DNA of 64,000 bases. Source: Cryobacterium frigoriphilum. GTDB taxonomy: Bacteria > Actinomycetota > Actinomycetes > Actinomycetales > Microbacteriaceae. Positions 54,006 through 62,895 of this stretch are shown here, one piece after another. The position numbers and the translations under genes are program-made. The notes under the pieces were generated by a model. It saw only the letters and a list, made by a program, of their open reading frames with translations, ran no database searches and was not told the origin of the DNA. The stretch is taken from the NCBI RefSeq assembly GCF_004403305.1, contig NZ_SOHE01000060.1:61608-125607 (forward strand), read 5' to 3'. Numbering within the stretch: the first letter of the stretch is position 1; each line of letters opens with the position of its first letter.

Positions 54006-55570
54006 GCGGCCACGACACGGAGATCGGCCGGGCCTCCGGGGCGTTCGCGGACGGAGGCGCACACGGGGCGCCGGTCACGGTCGGTGGCCCTGGTGGCGTC
54101 GGTGGTGGCCCGCTCATGGTCAGCGGCGGCGGGTCGACGAAGGTCGCCACGGGTGAGCTCTTCGCCGAAAGCGCAGTGCTGCGCCGGGCGGAAGCGGATG
54201 CCGAGAACTGGCTGGGGCAGCTGGGCAGCATCCGCTCGCTGCAACCCCTGTCATCGTCGGGGTGCACGTACGTGGGTACCGCTGAGCTGTCGGCCGCCGC
54301 CGAGGCGATCAGTGCGGTTCGGGAGGAGGCCGCCGACCTCGCTGCGGCACTCGACAGGGCGGCCGAGAACTATGGCGCGACGGAGGGTGACATCGAACGC
54401 CTGCTGCGCTCGCTGGGGGCCGATGCAGGCTGGTGGTTCGGACTCACGTCGCACGTCTGGCTGCCTCTGGTCGCCGGGCCCGCACTCGCTGGGATCGCGA
54501 TCAGCGGTCTGCTGGCGTCGATGATCACCGGCACCCCGCTCAACGAGTTGCCGGCCGAGGTCCTGAAGTATGTCGCCGACCATCCCGAGATCTACACCGA
54601 TCCGGCCTTCGTGGAACTCGTAGCGGTACTCGTGGCGTCGGTCGACGATGCGGTCGCCGGGCGGATCGGCATTCCGCACTGGCTGTCGCGGCTGCTCGGG
54701 GACGACCAGCTCGGCATCCTTGGGGCGTCAACCTCGGCCGCCGGGGTGACGCTGCTGCTGCGGAACGCGGGCATTGGGCGCAGCACGGCGATCACCGTGA
54801 AGCAGGCCGCCGAACCGAAACCCGTGCAACCGCCGGCGGGTTTCGCCCAGGCAAGTGCGCGCATCCCACCCTCAGTTGCGGGCACTCCCCAGATCCTGAT
54901 CGAACGGTATGCGGGCCCGGACGGGCCGGTCTGGTTCGTTTACGTGGGTGGAACGGTGGACTGGAGCGTCTTCCCGGGCATGGAGCCCTTCGACATGTCC
55001 TCGAATCTGCAGGGAGTTGGCCAGTTGCAGCCCGCGTCGCGTGAGGCCGTCGAATTGGCCATGCTCGAGGCCGGAATCCAGAAGGGCGACACCGTGCAGA
55101 TATTCGGGCACTCCCAGGGCGGGCTGATCGTGGCGCAGGTGGCTGAGGCCGGAAAATTCGGCATCGACGGGGTCACAACCTTCGGGGCGCCGAGTGGCCA
55201 GGTTGACGTGACGGTATCGACGATGGCGTTTGAGAACAGCGACGATGCCGTCGTGGCCACGGGCGGCCGGGCTGAGCAGCCGTCGCCCGACCGCCTCGTG
55301 GTGGGGCACCAGGCCTATCTGGACAAGGAGATCCCGAAGGGGCAGGGGCTACCGGCCCACCAGCTCGCCGCCTATACCGACACCGCGGGGCTGGCCGATG
55401 CGTCGGAGGACCCGCGCGTGCGGGCGAAGAAGGAGGCCAGGTTCGGCCTCGAGTTAGGCGCCGGGACGGCCGTACTCTGGCGGGCTGACCGCGTCGAAGA
55501 GGGGCGATCCGCTCACGAAGCCGGAGTCGCCGGCGGGGGTGGTCGACGAGGCGGCGGCGGCAGAATGTGA
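54002..55570 (+). CDS. membrane-associated alpha/beta hydrolase with helical N-terminal domain
   Basis: A 522-residue protein. A Gly-rich N-terminus (1-45) leads to an Ala/Glu-rich helical region (about 50-140, AAAEAISAVREEAADLAAALDRA) like the helical domains of type VII-associated proteins. A hydrophobic segment follows (about 153-176), then an alpha/beta hydrolase domain (about 295-470) with nucleophile Ser371 in GHSQGG, likely acid Asp415 (ENSDDAV) and His453 (PAHQLAAYTD). The C-terminus is Gly/Arg-rich. There is no cleavable signal peptide. A secreted esterase/lipase or surface enzyme exported with the small upstream protein is an inference. Confidence 0.7.
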   Translation: MSGHDTEIGRASGAFADGGAHGAPVTVGGPGGVGGGPLMVSGGGSTKVATGELFAESAVLRRAEADAENWLGQLGSIRSLQPLSSSGCTYVGTAELSAAAEAISAVREEAADLAAALDRAAENYGATEGDIERLLRSLGADAGWWFGLTSHVWLPLVAGPALAGIAISGLLASMITGTPLNELPAEVLKYVADHPEIYTDPAFVELVAVLVASVDDAVAGRIGIPHWLSRLLGDDQLGILGASTSAAGVTLLLRNAGIGRSTAITVKQAAEPKPVQPPAGFAQASARIPPSVAGTPQILIERYAGPDGPVWFVYVGGTVDWSVFPGMEPFDMSSNLQGVGQLQPASREAVELAMLEAGIQKGDTVQIFGHSQGGLIVAQVAEAGKFGIDGVTTFGAPSGQVDVTVSTMAFENSDDAVVATGGRAEQPSPDRLVVGHQAYLDKEIPKGQGLPAHQLAAYTDTAGLADASEDPRVRAKKEARFGLELGAGTAVLWRADRVEEGRSAHEAGVAGGGGRRGGGGRM

Positions 55571-55594
55571 GCCGTCAGGCATCCGCTCGAATGG

Positions 55595-55981
55595 TCAAGC
55601 GCGGGCGGGGCGCACGATCAGGCCGAGCAGCCAGCCGATGATGCCGAGCACGAGGGCCCCGAGTACGCCGGTCCAGAACCCGTCGACGACCAGACCGAAG
55701 CCGAGAAAGCCCGAGATCCAGGCCACGAGCAGCAGCAACAGCCCGTTCACGATCAGCGAGAACAGGCCCAGGGTCAGCACATAAAGGGGGAATGCGACGA
55801 TGCGAACGAAGGTACCGACGAAGCTGTTCACGAATCCGAAGATCAGGGCGATGAGCAGATAGGTCAGCACCTCGGCGCCAGTGTCGGAGGCGTACGAGAC
55901 GACGTCGACGCCCGCGACGATGAGGGCGGTGAGCCACAGGGCCACGGCATTGACGATCAGGGTGATCAGGAATCTGGCCAT
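55595..55981 (-). CDS. phage-holin-family (PF04020) four-TM membrane protein
   Basis: A 128-residue protein with four hydrophobic helices (about 4-24, 37-57, 60-82 and 95-120) and short charged loops. FVNSFVGTFVRIVAFPLYVLTLGLFSLIVN-like sequence in the middle matches the YvlD/'four TMS phage holin superfamily IV' proteins widespread on bacterial chromosomes. No phage genes are nearby, so a lytic role is unlikely. It converges with the hydrolase gene and is divergent from hisC. Confidence 0.82.
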   Translation of the reverse strand: MARFLITLIVNAVALWLTALIVAGVDVVSYASDTGAEVLTYLLIALIFGFVNSFVGTFVRIVAFPLYVLTLGLFSLIVNGLLLLLVAWISGFLGFGLVVDGFWTGVLGALVLGIIGWLLGLIVRPARA

Positions 55982-56064
55982 GCCTCCACTATGACACCGC
56001 CGACGCGTCCCGACGCGGTCGGCGCATACTCCCGTGCGAATATGTCGCGGCGTAGACTCGCCGA

Positions 56065-57171
56065 GTGAGCCCTACAGACACGTCCGGAGTCCGCCTGCGC
56101 CCCGAAATCGTCGCACTGCCGGCGTATAAGCAGGGTAAAGCGGCCGACGCCGACGCTTTCAAACTGTCCAGCAACGAGAACCCCTTCGATCCGCTGCCCG
56201 GAGTTATCGCCGCCGTACAGGCCGAAACGGCCTTCAATCGCTACCCGGATGCCTCGGCACGCGCCCTGCGCGAACGACTCGCGGCCAAGTTCGGTCGCCC
56301 CCTCGATGAGGTGCACGTCGGCTCTGGTTCGGTGGCGCTGCTGGCCCAGCTGATCCTGGCCGCCGCCGGACCCGGCGACGAGGTGCTCTACTCCTGGCGC
56401 TCCTTCGAGGCCTACCCGAGCCTGGTCACCGTTTCCGGCGCCACCAGCGTGCGGGTTCCGGGGCGCGCCGACTACGGTCACGACCTGCCCGAAATGGCGG
56501 CCGCGCTGACCGACAAGACCCGTGTCGTCATCGTCTGCTCCCCGAACAACCCCACCGGCACCATCGTGACGACCGAGGAGTTCACCTCCTTCATGGCCGT
56601 GGTGCCGAGCGACCTGCTCGTGATCCTCGACGAGGCCTACATCGAATTCGTGACGGACCCCGAGGCCGTGAACGGACTCACCCTGCTCGATTCCTACCCG
56701 AACCTCGTCGTGCTGCGCACCTTCTCGAAGGCCTACGGCCTCGCCGGGCTGCGGGTAGGCTACGCGCTCGGCGCCTCGGCGATTCTCGACGCCGCCCGGG
56801 CCACGGCGATCCCGCTGTCGGTCACCGGCCAGGCCAGCGCCGCCGCCCTCGCCTCGCTCGACGCCGAGCCCGAGCTGCTCGCCCGGGTACGCGTGCTCGC
56901 TCACCGCCGTGACGCGGCCTGGCGGGCGCTCACCGAGCAGGGCTGGGCGATTCCCCGGCCGCAGGGCAATTTTCTGTGGCTGCCGACCGCAGCCGAGACC
57001 GCGGCGGTCGCCGAGACCCTGGCCGATGCCGGACTGGTGGTGCGTGCGTTCGCGCCCGAGGGCATCCGCGTCTCGATCGGCGAGGAGGACGCTATCGCGA
57101 CCCTCCTCTTAATTGGTGCAGATATTGTGCAGGACCTTCCCTCAACACACCCGGCCCGGCAGCTAGGTTAG
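56065..57171 (+). CDS. hisC: histidinol-phosphate aminotransferase family protein
   Basis: A 368-residue PLP enzyme. Hallmarks are [13 protein letters not shown] near the start, NNPTGT, the PLP-binding LDEAYIEF and Schiff-base Lys222 in [15 protein letters not shown]. HisC converts imidazole-acetol phosphate and glutamate to histidinol phosphate, but no his genes are nearby; stand-alone actinobacterial copies (HisC2-like) often act on phenylalanine or other aromatic acids. It starts with GTG. The E1alpha gene follows by four bases, so it is joined to the 2-oxoacid dehydrogenase operon. Confidence 0.88.
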   Translation: MSPTDTSGVRLRPEIVALPAYKQGKAADADAFKLSSNENPFDPLPGVIAAVQAETAFNRYPDASARALRERLAAKFGRPLDEVHVGSGSVALLAQLILAAAGPGDEVLYSWRSFEAYPSLVTVSGATSVRVPGRADYGHDLPEMAAALTDKTRVVIVCSPNNPTGTIVTTEEFTSFMAVVPSDLLVILDEAYIEFVTDPEAVNGLTLLDSYPNLVVLRTFSKAYGLAGLRVGYALGASAILDAARATAIPLSVTGQASAAALASLDAEPELLARVRVLAHRRDAAWRALTEQGWAIPRPQGNFLWLPTAAETAAVAETLADAGLVVRAFAPEGIRVSIGEEDAIATLLLIGADIVQDLPSTHPARQLG

Positions 57172-57175
57172 TACG

Positions 57176-58387
57176 GTGCCAGCGACCCGAAACGATGCGT
57201 CCGTGCCCACGGTGGCGCCCCCGACTCTGCCCCGCCCGCCCCACGCAGCGGCGCCCCACGCAGCGGCACTGAACGACGACGGCCCGACCGTTCGGCTGCT
57301 CTCGCCCTCCGGCGAGTTCATCCCGAGCGCCGCCGCCGAACAGTACCTGCCGTATCTCGACCGCCTGACCGAGGCCGATTACCGCAGGTTCTACCGCGAC
57401 ATGGTCGTCGTGCGCCGGTTCGACACCGAGGCCGCGAACCTGCAGCGTCAGGGCCAGCTCGCCCTCTGGGTTCCCAGCCACGGCCAGGAGGCCGCCCAGG
57501 TCGGATCGGCCTACGCCACGCGTGCGCAGGACCACGTCTTTCCCTCTTACCGTGAGCACGTGGTCGGCATGGTCCGCGGCCTCGACGTCGTCGATATTCT
57601 GCGGATGCTGCGGGGCGTCACCCTCGGCGGCTGGAAGCCCGAAGAGCACGGCAATTTTCACCTGTACACGCTCGTGCTCGCCGCGCAGACCCTGCACTCC
57701 ACCGGCTACGCGATGGGCATGACGCTCGACGGCTCGACCGGAACCGGCAACCCCGAAACGGACCAGGCCGTCATCGTCTACTACGGCGACGGCGCCAGCT
57801 CGCAGGGCGACGCCAACGAGGCGCTCGTCTTTGCGTCGAGCTACCAGACGCCCCAGGTGTTCTTCATGCAGAACAACCACTGGGCGATCAGTGTGCCCGT
57901 GTCCCGACAGTCCCGCTCGCCGCTCTACCTGCGGGCGAGCGGCTTCGGCATGCCCGGGGTGCAGGTCGACGGCAACGACGTGCTCGCGAGCTTCGCGGTG
58001 ACCGCGAAAGCGATGGACGACGCCCGGGCCGGCCACGGCCCCTCGCTCATCGAGGCGCTCACCTACCGGGTCGGGGCCCACACCACGGCCGACGACCCCA
58101 CCAAATATCGGGACCCGGCGGAACTGGCCTACTGGGTTGCCCGCGACCCGATCGAGCGGTTTCGCGCCTATCTCACGGGCCGCGGTGTCGAGCAGGAGTT
58201 TCTCGACTCCGTCGAGGAGGAGGCGAATGACTTCGCCGCCGATACCCGCCGCCGCGCCCTCGAGATCGTCGGCCCGGAGGTGTCGGTCATCTTCGACAAC
58301 GTCTACGCCGAGCCGCACCCGCTCGTGACCGAGCAGAAAGCGTGGCTCAGCCGCTACGAAGCATCCTTCGAAGGGGGTCAGAAGTGA
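57176..58387 (+). CDS. 2-oxoacid dehydrogenase E1 component, alpha subunit (pdhA/bkdA type)
   Basis: A 403-residue thiamine-diphosphate enzyme subunit. After a variable 60-residue Pro/Ala-rich N-terminus come YRRFYRDMVVVRRFD, SHGQEAAQVG and the ThDP motif GDGASSQGDANE...QNN around residues 203-240. The phosphorylation-loop-like segment YRVGAHTTADDPTKYR is typical of alpha subunits. With E1beta it decarboxylates pyruvate or branched-chain 2-oxoacids. Actinobacteria usually use a homodimeric AceE for pyruvate, so branched-chain oxoacids are more likely here. GTG start; the beta gene overlaps by four bases. Confidence 0.9.
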   Translation: MPATRNDASVPTVAPPTLPRPPHAAAPHAAALNDDGPTVRLLSPSGEFIPSAAAEQYLPYLDRLTEADYRRFYRDMVVVRRFDTEAANLQRQGQLALWVPSHGQEAAQVGSAYATRAQDHVFPSYREHVVGMVRGLDVVDILRMLRGVTLGGWKPEEHGNFHLYTLVLAAQTLHSTGYAMGMTLDGSTGTGNPETDQAVIVYYGDGASSQGDANEALVFASSYQTPQVFFMQNNHWAISVPVSRQSRSPLYLRASGFGMPGVQVDGNDVLASFAVTAKAMDDARAGHGPSLIEALTYRVGAHTTADDPTKYRDPAELAYWVARDPIERFRAYLTGRGVEQEFLDSVEEEANDFAADTRRRALEIVGPEVSVIFDNVYAEPHPLVTEQKAWLSRYEASFEGGQK

Positions 58388-59403
58388 CACCGAGCGCCGC
58401 ATCCACCGCCGTTACCGGCACAGCCGCCAGCGCGAACCTGCCGATGACGAAGGCGCTCAATGCCGGCCTGCGCCAGGCCATGCTGAACGACCCCAAGGTC
58501 ATTCTGATGGGCGAGGACATCGGCCCGCTCGGCGGAGTGTTTCGCGTCACCGAGGGCCTGATCAAGGAGTTCGGCGACAAGCGCGTGCTTGACACGCCGC
58601 TCGCCGAATCCGGCATCATCGGCACCGCGATCGGGCTCGCCATGCGCGGCTTTCGACCGGTCTGCGAGATCCAGTTCGACGGCTTCGTGTTTCCCGGCTT
58701 CGACCAGATCACGAGCCAGCTCGCCCGCATGCGCAACCGCCACGAGGGCGGCCTGATCATGCCCGTGGTGATCCGCATCCCCTACGGCGGACACATCGGC
58801 TCGGTCGAACACCACCAGGAAAGCCCGGAGGCGTACTTCGCGCACACTCCCGGGCTGCGGGTCGTCAGCCCGTCGAACCCGCACGATGCCTACTGGATGA
58901 TGCAGCAGGCCATCGAAAGCAACGACCCGGTGATCTTCTTCGAACCCAAGAGCCGCTACTGGCCCAAGGGCGAAGTCGTATATGCCGAAAGCGGCATACC
59001 GCTGCATGCGAGCCGGGTGGTGCGCACCGGCAGCGACGTGACCGTTGTCGGCCACGGTGCGATGGTCAGCGTGCTGCTGCAGGCCGCCGAGATCGCCGCT
59101 ACCGAGGGCATCACGCTCGAGGTCATCGACCTGCGCTCGATCTCACCGATCGATTTCGGCCCGATTCTCGCCTCGGTCGAGAAGACCGGTCGTCTCGTCG
59201 TCGCCCAGGAAGCCGCGGGCTTCGTCAGCGTCGGTTCGGAGATCGCCGCCACCGTCGCCGAGCGGGCGTACTACTCGCTCGAGGCCCCGGTGCTGCGGGT
59301 CTCCGGCTTCGACACCCCCTTTCCGCCGGCCGCCGTGGAGACGCACTTTCTGCCGAGTCCCGACCGGATACTCGAGGCCGTCGACCGCGCCCTCGCCTAC
59401 TAG
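58384..59403 (+). CDS. 2-oxoacid dehydrogenase E1 component, beta subunit
   Basis: A 339-residue subunit completing the heterotetrameric E1. It contains the N-terminal pyrimidine-binding region (NAGLRQAMLNDPKVILMGED, shown in part as VILMGEDIG), RVTEGL, FGDKRVLDTPLAESG and the C-terminal domain with IDLRSISPIDF. The GTG at 58384 overlaps the alpha stop (GTGA); the first 20 residues are Ala/Thr-rich and not conserved. The substrate follows from the operon, not from this subunit. Confidence 0.92.
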   Translation: MTPSAASTAVTGTAASANLPMTKALNAGLRQAMLNDPKVILMGEDIGPLGGVFRVTEGLIKEFGDKRVLDTPLAESGIIGTAIGLAMRGFRPVCEIQFDGFVFPGFDQITSQLARMRNRHEGGLIMPVVIRIPYGGHIGSVEHHQESPEAYFAHTPGLRVVSPSNPHDAYWMMQQAIESNDPVIFFEPKSRYWPKGEVVYAESGIPLHASRVVRTGSDVTVVGHGAMVSVLLQAAEIAATEGITLEVIDLRSISPIDFGPILASVEKTGRLVVAQEAAGFVSVGSEIAATVAERAYYSLEAPVLRVSGFDTPFPPAAVETHFLPSPDRILEAVDRALAY

Positions 59404-59463
59404 CGCCCCGCCGGCCAGCGTGTTGGCATTCCGACATCCCCCTAACTTTCAGGAAGGCACCCC

Positions 59464-60873
59464 ATGAGCGTGTCGAAATTCACTCTTCCCGACGTCGGTG
59501 AAGGCCTCACCGAGGCCGAAATCGTCGAGTGGAAGGTCGCCCCCGGCGACACCGTGGCCATCAACCAGGTGTTGGTCGAGATCGAGACGGCCAAGTCACT
59601 CGTGGAGCTGCCCTCGCCGTTCGTCGGTGTGGTCGGCGAGATCTTCGTGCCGGCCGGCACGACGATTGACGTGGGCACCCTGATCATCACGATCCACTCG
59701 GGGGCGGATGCCGCGGGCAGCGCCCCGGCGGCAGCCGCGCCAGCCGCAGCCGGTACCGTCGCCCCGGTCGACCCCGAACTCGTTGCGGCCGCGAACGATG
59801 TGAGCGCCAGCATCTCCGCCGAGGCAGCGGAGCTCGCGCAAGCCGAGGAGAAGCCCGAGCCCGTGCTCGTCGGCCGGGGCACGGCCGCGACCATGCCGAC
59901 CCGTCGGCGCCGCCACACCGGGCCGCCGGTCGCCCACGAGTCGCTGGCTCCCGCTCCCGCAGCACGCGTGGGACCGGCGCCGACGGAGCATATGCCGCGC
60001 ACGGCATCCGTCGGCCCGGTGCTCGCCAAGCCGCCGATCCGTAAGCTCGCCAAGGATCTCGGAGTCGACCTTGCCTTCGTCGAGCCGACCGGCCCGATCG
60101 GTGACGTGACCCGCGAAGACGTGCTGCGCGGCGCCACCCAGGCCAGCGTGTTCCGCAACATCCAGACCCCGGAATGGCCCTCTGACCGCGAAGAACACAT
60201 CCCCGTCAAGGGTGTGCGCAAGGTCATCGCCCAGGCGATGGTGAAGAGCGCGTTCACCGCGCCGCACGTGAGCCTGTTCGTCGACGTCGACGCGACCCGC
60301 ACGATGGAGTTCGTGAAGCGGCTGAAGGCCTCGACCGACTTCGCCGGCATTCGCGTCTCGCCGCTGCTCATCATGGCCAAGGCCATGATCTGGGCCGTGC
60401 GCCGCAACCCCACCGTGAACTCCACGTTCACCGACGAGGAAATCATCGTGCGGCACTACGTGAACCTCGGGATTGCGGCCGCGACGCCGCGCGGGCTCAT
60501 CGTTCCCAACATCAAGGAAGCGCAGGACATGAGCCTGCTCGAACTGGCCGGCGCCCTCGAAAACCTCACCCAGACCGCCCGCGACGGCAAGACCAGCCCC
60601 GCCGAGATGTCGAACGGCACGATCACGATCACCAACATCGGCGTGTTCGGCATGGACACCGGAACGCCCATTCTCAACTCGGGTGAGGCCGGCATCGTGG
60701 CGCTCGGCACGATCAAGCAGAAGCCGTGGGTTGTGGACGGCGAAGTGCGGGCCCGGTTCGTGACCACGATCGGCGCGAGCTTCGACCACCGCGTCGTCGA
60801 TGGCGACGTGGCGAGCCGTTTTCTGGCCGACGTTGCGAGCATCATCGAGGAACCCGCGCTGCTGCTCGAGTAA
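59464..60873 (+). CDS. dihydrolipoamide acyltransferase (E2)
   Basis: A 469-residue core of the dehydrogenase complex. One lipoyl domain (1-78) carries the lipoylation Lys44 in [14 protein letters not shown] long Ala/Pro linker, an E3-binding domain (about 184-220, [15 protein letters not shown]) and the catalytic domain follow, with His442 and Asp446 in [10 protein letters not shown] single lipoyl domain with BkdC-like sequence favours a branched-chain 2-oxoacid complex. Most E3 genes lie elsewhere; none is here. AGGAAGG precedes the ATG, 60 bases after E1beta. Confidence 0.92.
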   Translation: MSVSKFTLPDVGEGLTEAEIVEWKVAPGDTVAINQVLVEIETAKSLVELPSPFVGVVGEIFVPAGTTIDVGTLIITIHSGADAAGSAPAAAAPAAAGTVAPVDPELVAAANDVSASISAEAAELAQAEEKPEPVLVGRGTAATMPTRRRRHTGPPVAHESLAPAPAARVGPAPTEHMPRTASVGPVLAKPPIRKLAKDLGVDLAFVEPTGPIGDVTREDVLRGATQASVFRNIQTPEWPSDREEHIPVKGVRKVIAQAMVKSAFTAPHVSLFVDVDATRTMEFVKRLKASTDFAGIRVSPLLIMAKAMIWAVRRNPTVNSTFTDEEIIVRHYVNLGIAAATPRGLIVPNIKEAQDMSLLELAGALENLTQTARDGKTSPAEMSNGTITITNIGVFGMDTGTPILNSGEAGIVALGTIKQKPWVVDGEVRARFVTTIGASFDHRVVDGDVASRFLADVASIIEEPALLLE

Positions 60874-60909
60874 CCGAACCGATGACCCCCGAAGGCGCCC
60901 TGTTGGTTT

Positions 60910-60924
60910 TGACAATCATTATCA
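60910..60924. promoter_or_regulatory. Zur-type operator
   Basis: TGACAATCATTATCA is a nearly perfect 7-1-7 inverted repeat (TGACAAT / ATTATCA, one difference) of the type bound by actinobacterial Zur. It lies 19 bases upstream of the zinc-binding lipoprotein gene in a 70-base gap and would repress the whole operon when zinc is plentiful. Confidence 0.8.
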
Positions 60925-60943
60925 TCAGGGTTAGCCTCGGGAC

Positions 60944-62026
60944 ATGCACAAACGATACTTCGCTGCCCCCGCCCTGCTCGCCGGGGCGGCCCTGGCCCTC
61001 TCTGGCTGCGCCTCGACTCCCACGAGCAACACGGGCACCGAGGGTGATCTGCGCGTCGTCGCCACGACCACCCAGATTGCGGACTTCACCCGCAGCGTCG
61101 TCGGCGACGCCGAGGGCGTGTCGATCACGCAGCTCGTGCAGCCCAACCAGAGCCTGCACAGCTACGACCCGTCCGCCGCTGATCTCACGGCCCTCGGCGC
61201 AGCCGACGTGCTCGTGATCAACGGTGTCGACCTCGAGGAATGGCTCGATGACGCCATCGACGCGTCCGGATTCGACGGCGTCACGATCGACTCTGACGAG
61301 GGCATCGACATCATCGAGAGCGAGGTCGACGACCACGCCGGTGAGACCGAAGCCGAGCACGCCGAGCACGCCGACGAAACCGAGGAAGAACACGCCGCCG
61401 AAGAAGCGGCCGAAGCCGCGGAGTCCGAGGACGACGAGCACGCTCATGACGGCGGAGACCCGCACATCTGGACCGATGTCAGCAACGCCCTGACCATGGT
61501 CGGCACCATCGCGACCGGCCTCGAAGACGCGAGCCCCGACGCCGCTGCCGACATCACCGCCAACGCGGCCGCCTACAGCGCTCAGCTGACCGAGCTCGAC
61601 AGCTGGATTCGGACCAACGTCGAGACCGTTCCTGCCGAGGAACGCCTGCTCGTGAGCAACCATGACGCGCTCGGTTACTACACCGCCGCCTACGGCATCA
61701 CCTACGTTGGCGCCGTGATTCCGAGCTTCGATGACAACGCCGAGCCCAGTGCAGCCGCCATCGACGAACTCGTCGCGGCGATCAGCGCGACCGGCGTGCA
61801 GGCGGTCTTCTCCGAGGCCTCGCTCAACCCCAAGACCGCCGACACGATCGCGTCCGAGGCGGGCGTCACGGTCTACTCCGGAGATGACGCCCTCTACGTT
61901 GACTCGCTCGGCCCCCAGGACAGCGCCGGCGACACCTACCTCAAGGCTCAGCTGCACAACACGACGTTGATCCTCGAATCCTGGGGCGTCACACCGACGG
62001 ATGTCCCCGCCGACCTCGAAAAATAG
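60944..62026 (+). CDS. znuA: zinc ABC transporter substrate-binding lipoprotein
   Basis: A 360-residue cluster A-I metal-binding protein. The lipobox LSGC gives Cys22 as the lipid-anchored residue. Metal ligands are expected at the His in QSLHSYDPS, the His in GGDPHIWTDV and the His in SNHDALGYY. Between the first two lies a His/Glu/Asp-rich loop (about residues 130-172, with HAEHADETEEEHA and DDEHAHDG), a mark of zinc rather than manganese proteins. It captures Zn2+ at the cell surface for ZnuB/ZnuC. The upstream Zur operator agrees. Confidence 0.93.
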   Translation: MHKRYFAAPALLAGAALALSGCASTPTSNTGTEGDLRVVATTTQIADFTRSVVGDAEGVSITQLVQPNQSLHSYDPSAADLTALGAADVLVINGVDLEEWLDDAIDASGFDGVTIDSDEGIDIIESEVDDHAGETEAEHAEHADETEEEHAAEEAAEAAESEDDEHAHDGGDPHIWTDVSNALTMVGTIATGLEDASPDAAADITANAAAYSAQLTELDSWIRTNVETVPAEERLLVSNHDALGYYTAAYGITYVGAVIPSFDDNAEPSAAAIDELVAAISATGVQAVFSEASLNPKTADTIASEAGVTVYSGDDALYVDSLGPQDSAGDTYLKAQLHNTTLILESWGVTPTDVPADLEK

Positions 62027-62040
62027 GTAATAGTTAACGA

Positions 62041-62880
62041 GTGAACGAGAATCCTTCTCAGCAGTCAACGACTGCGCCCCGAGAGACCGACGCCGACGGC
62101 GAGACCACCGTCGACTCCGCCCACGCCCCCGCACTGCGGGTGGCGGGGGCGTCTTTCGCGTACGGCGCCGCGCCGGCCCTGGCCGACATCAACTTCGAGG
62201 TTGCCGCCGGAACCGCCGTTGCGATGATCGGGCCGAACGGCTCCGGCAAGTCCACCCTGCTGAAGGGCATCCTGGGCCTGATCGCCCGCACAGCGGGCAC
62301 GGTCGAGGTTCTCGGTGCCTCTCCGGCTCCGGCCGGCACCGTCGGCTACGTGCCGCAGACCGACGAACTCGACCCGCAGTTTCCCATCACCCTCGAGCAG
62401 GTCGTCATGATGGGCCGCTACCGGGCGCTCGGCTGGCTGCGCCTTCCCGGCAGGCGCGATCGGGCATCCGTCGCCGAGGCCCTCGAGGTCGTGGGCCTCA
62501 GCCACCGCGCGAAAACACGTTTCGGCGAACTCTCCGGCGGCCAACAGCAGCGCGGCCTGCTGGCCAGAGCAATCGCGTCGAACCCGCGCCTGCTGCTGCT
62601 CGACGAACCGTTCAACGGCCTCGACCAGCAGAACCGCGACGCACTCATCGAAACCGTCAAGAGACTCAAGCACGACGGCGTCGCGGTGCTCGTCTCGACC
62701 CACGACATTGAACTCGCCCGCGCCGTCTGCGACTGCGTGCTGCTGCTCAACGGTGAACAGGTAGCCTTCGGCCCGCTCGAGCAGGTGCTCACCCTCGACA
62801 ACGTGCAGCGCGCGTTCCACAATGTGGGCATCGAGATGGACGAGCACACGGTTGTCGTGCCCGGCCACGGCGGCCACTAG
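62041..62880 (+). CDS. znuC: zinc ABC transporter ATP-binding protein
   Basis: A 279-residue ATPase: Walker A GPNGSGKST (about 63-71), Q-loop QTDELDPQFP, signature LSGGQQQR, Walker B LLLLDEPFNGLD and H-loop STHDIE. Its N-terminal 35 residues are acidic/Thr-rich and not conserved. It energises the permeases encoded next. The GTG start follows znuA by 14 bases; znuB begins 15 bases after its stop. Confidence 0.93.
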   Translation: MNENPSQQSTTAPRETDADGETTVDSAHAPALRVAGASFAYGAAPALADINFEVAAGTAVAMIGPNGSGKSTLLKGILGLIARTAGTVEVLGASPAPAGTVGYVPQTDELDPQFPITLEQVVMMGRYRALGWLRLPGRRDRASVAEALEVVGLSHRAKTRFGELSGGQQQRGLLARAIASNPRLLLLDEPFNGLDQQNRDALIETVKRLKHDGVAVLVSTHDIELARAVCDCVLLLNGEQVAFGPLEQVLTLDNVQRAFHNVGIEMDEHTVVVPGHGGH

Positions 62881-62895
62881 GTTCGGCCGATTTCC

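Noticed and set aside
55595..55981. Prophage remnant suggested by the holin-family protein.
   Set aside because: The family is widespread on bacterial chromosomes, and no other phage gene, integrase or attachment repeat is present.
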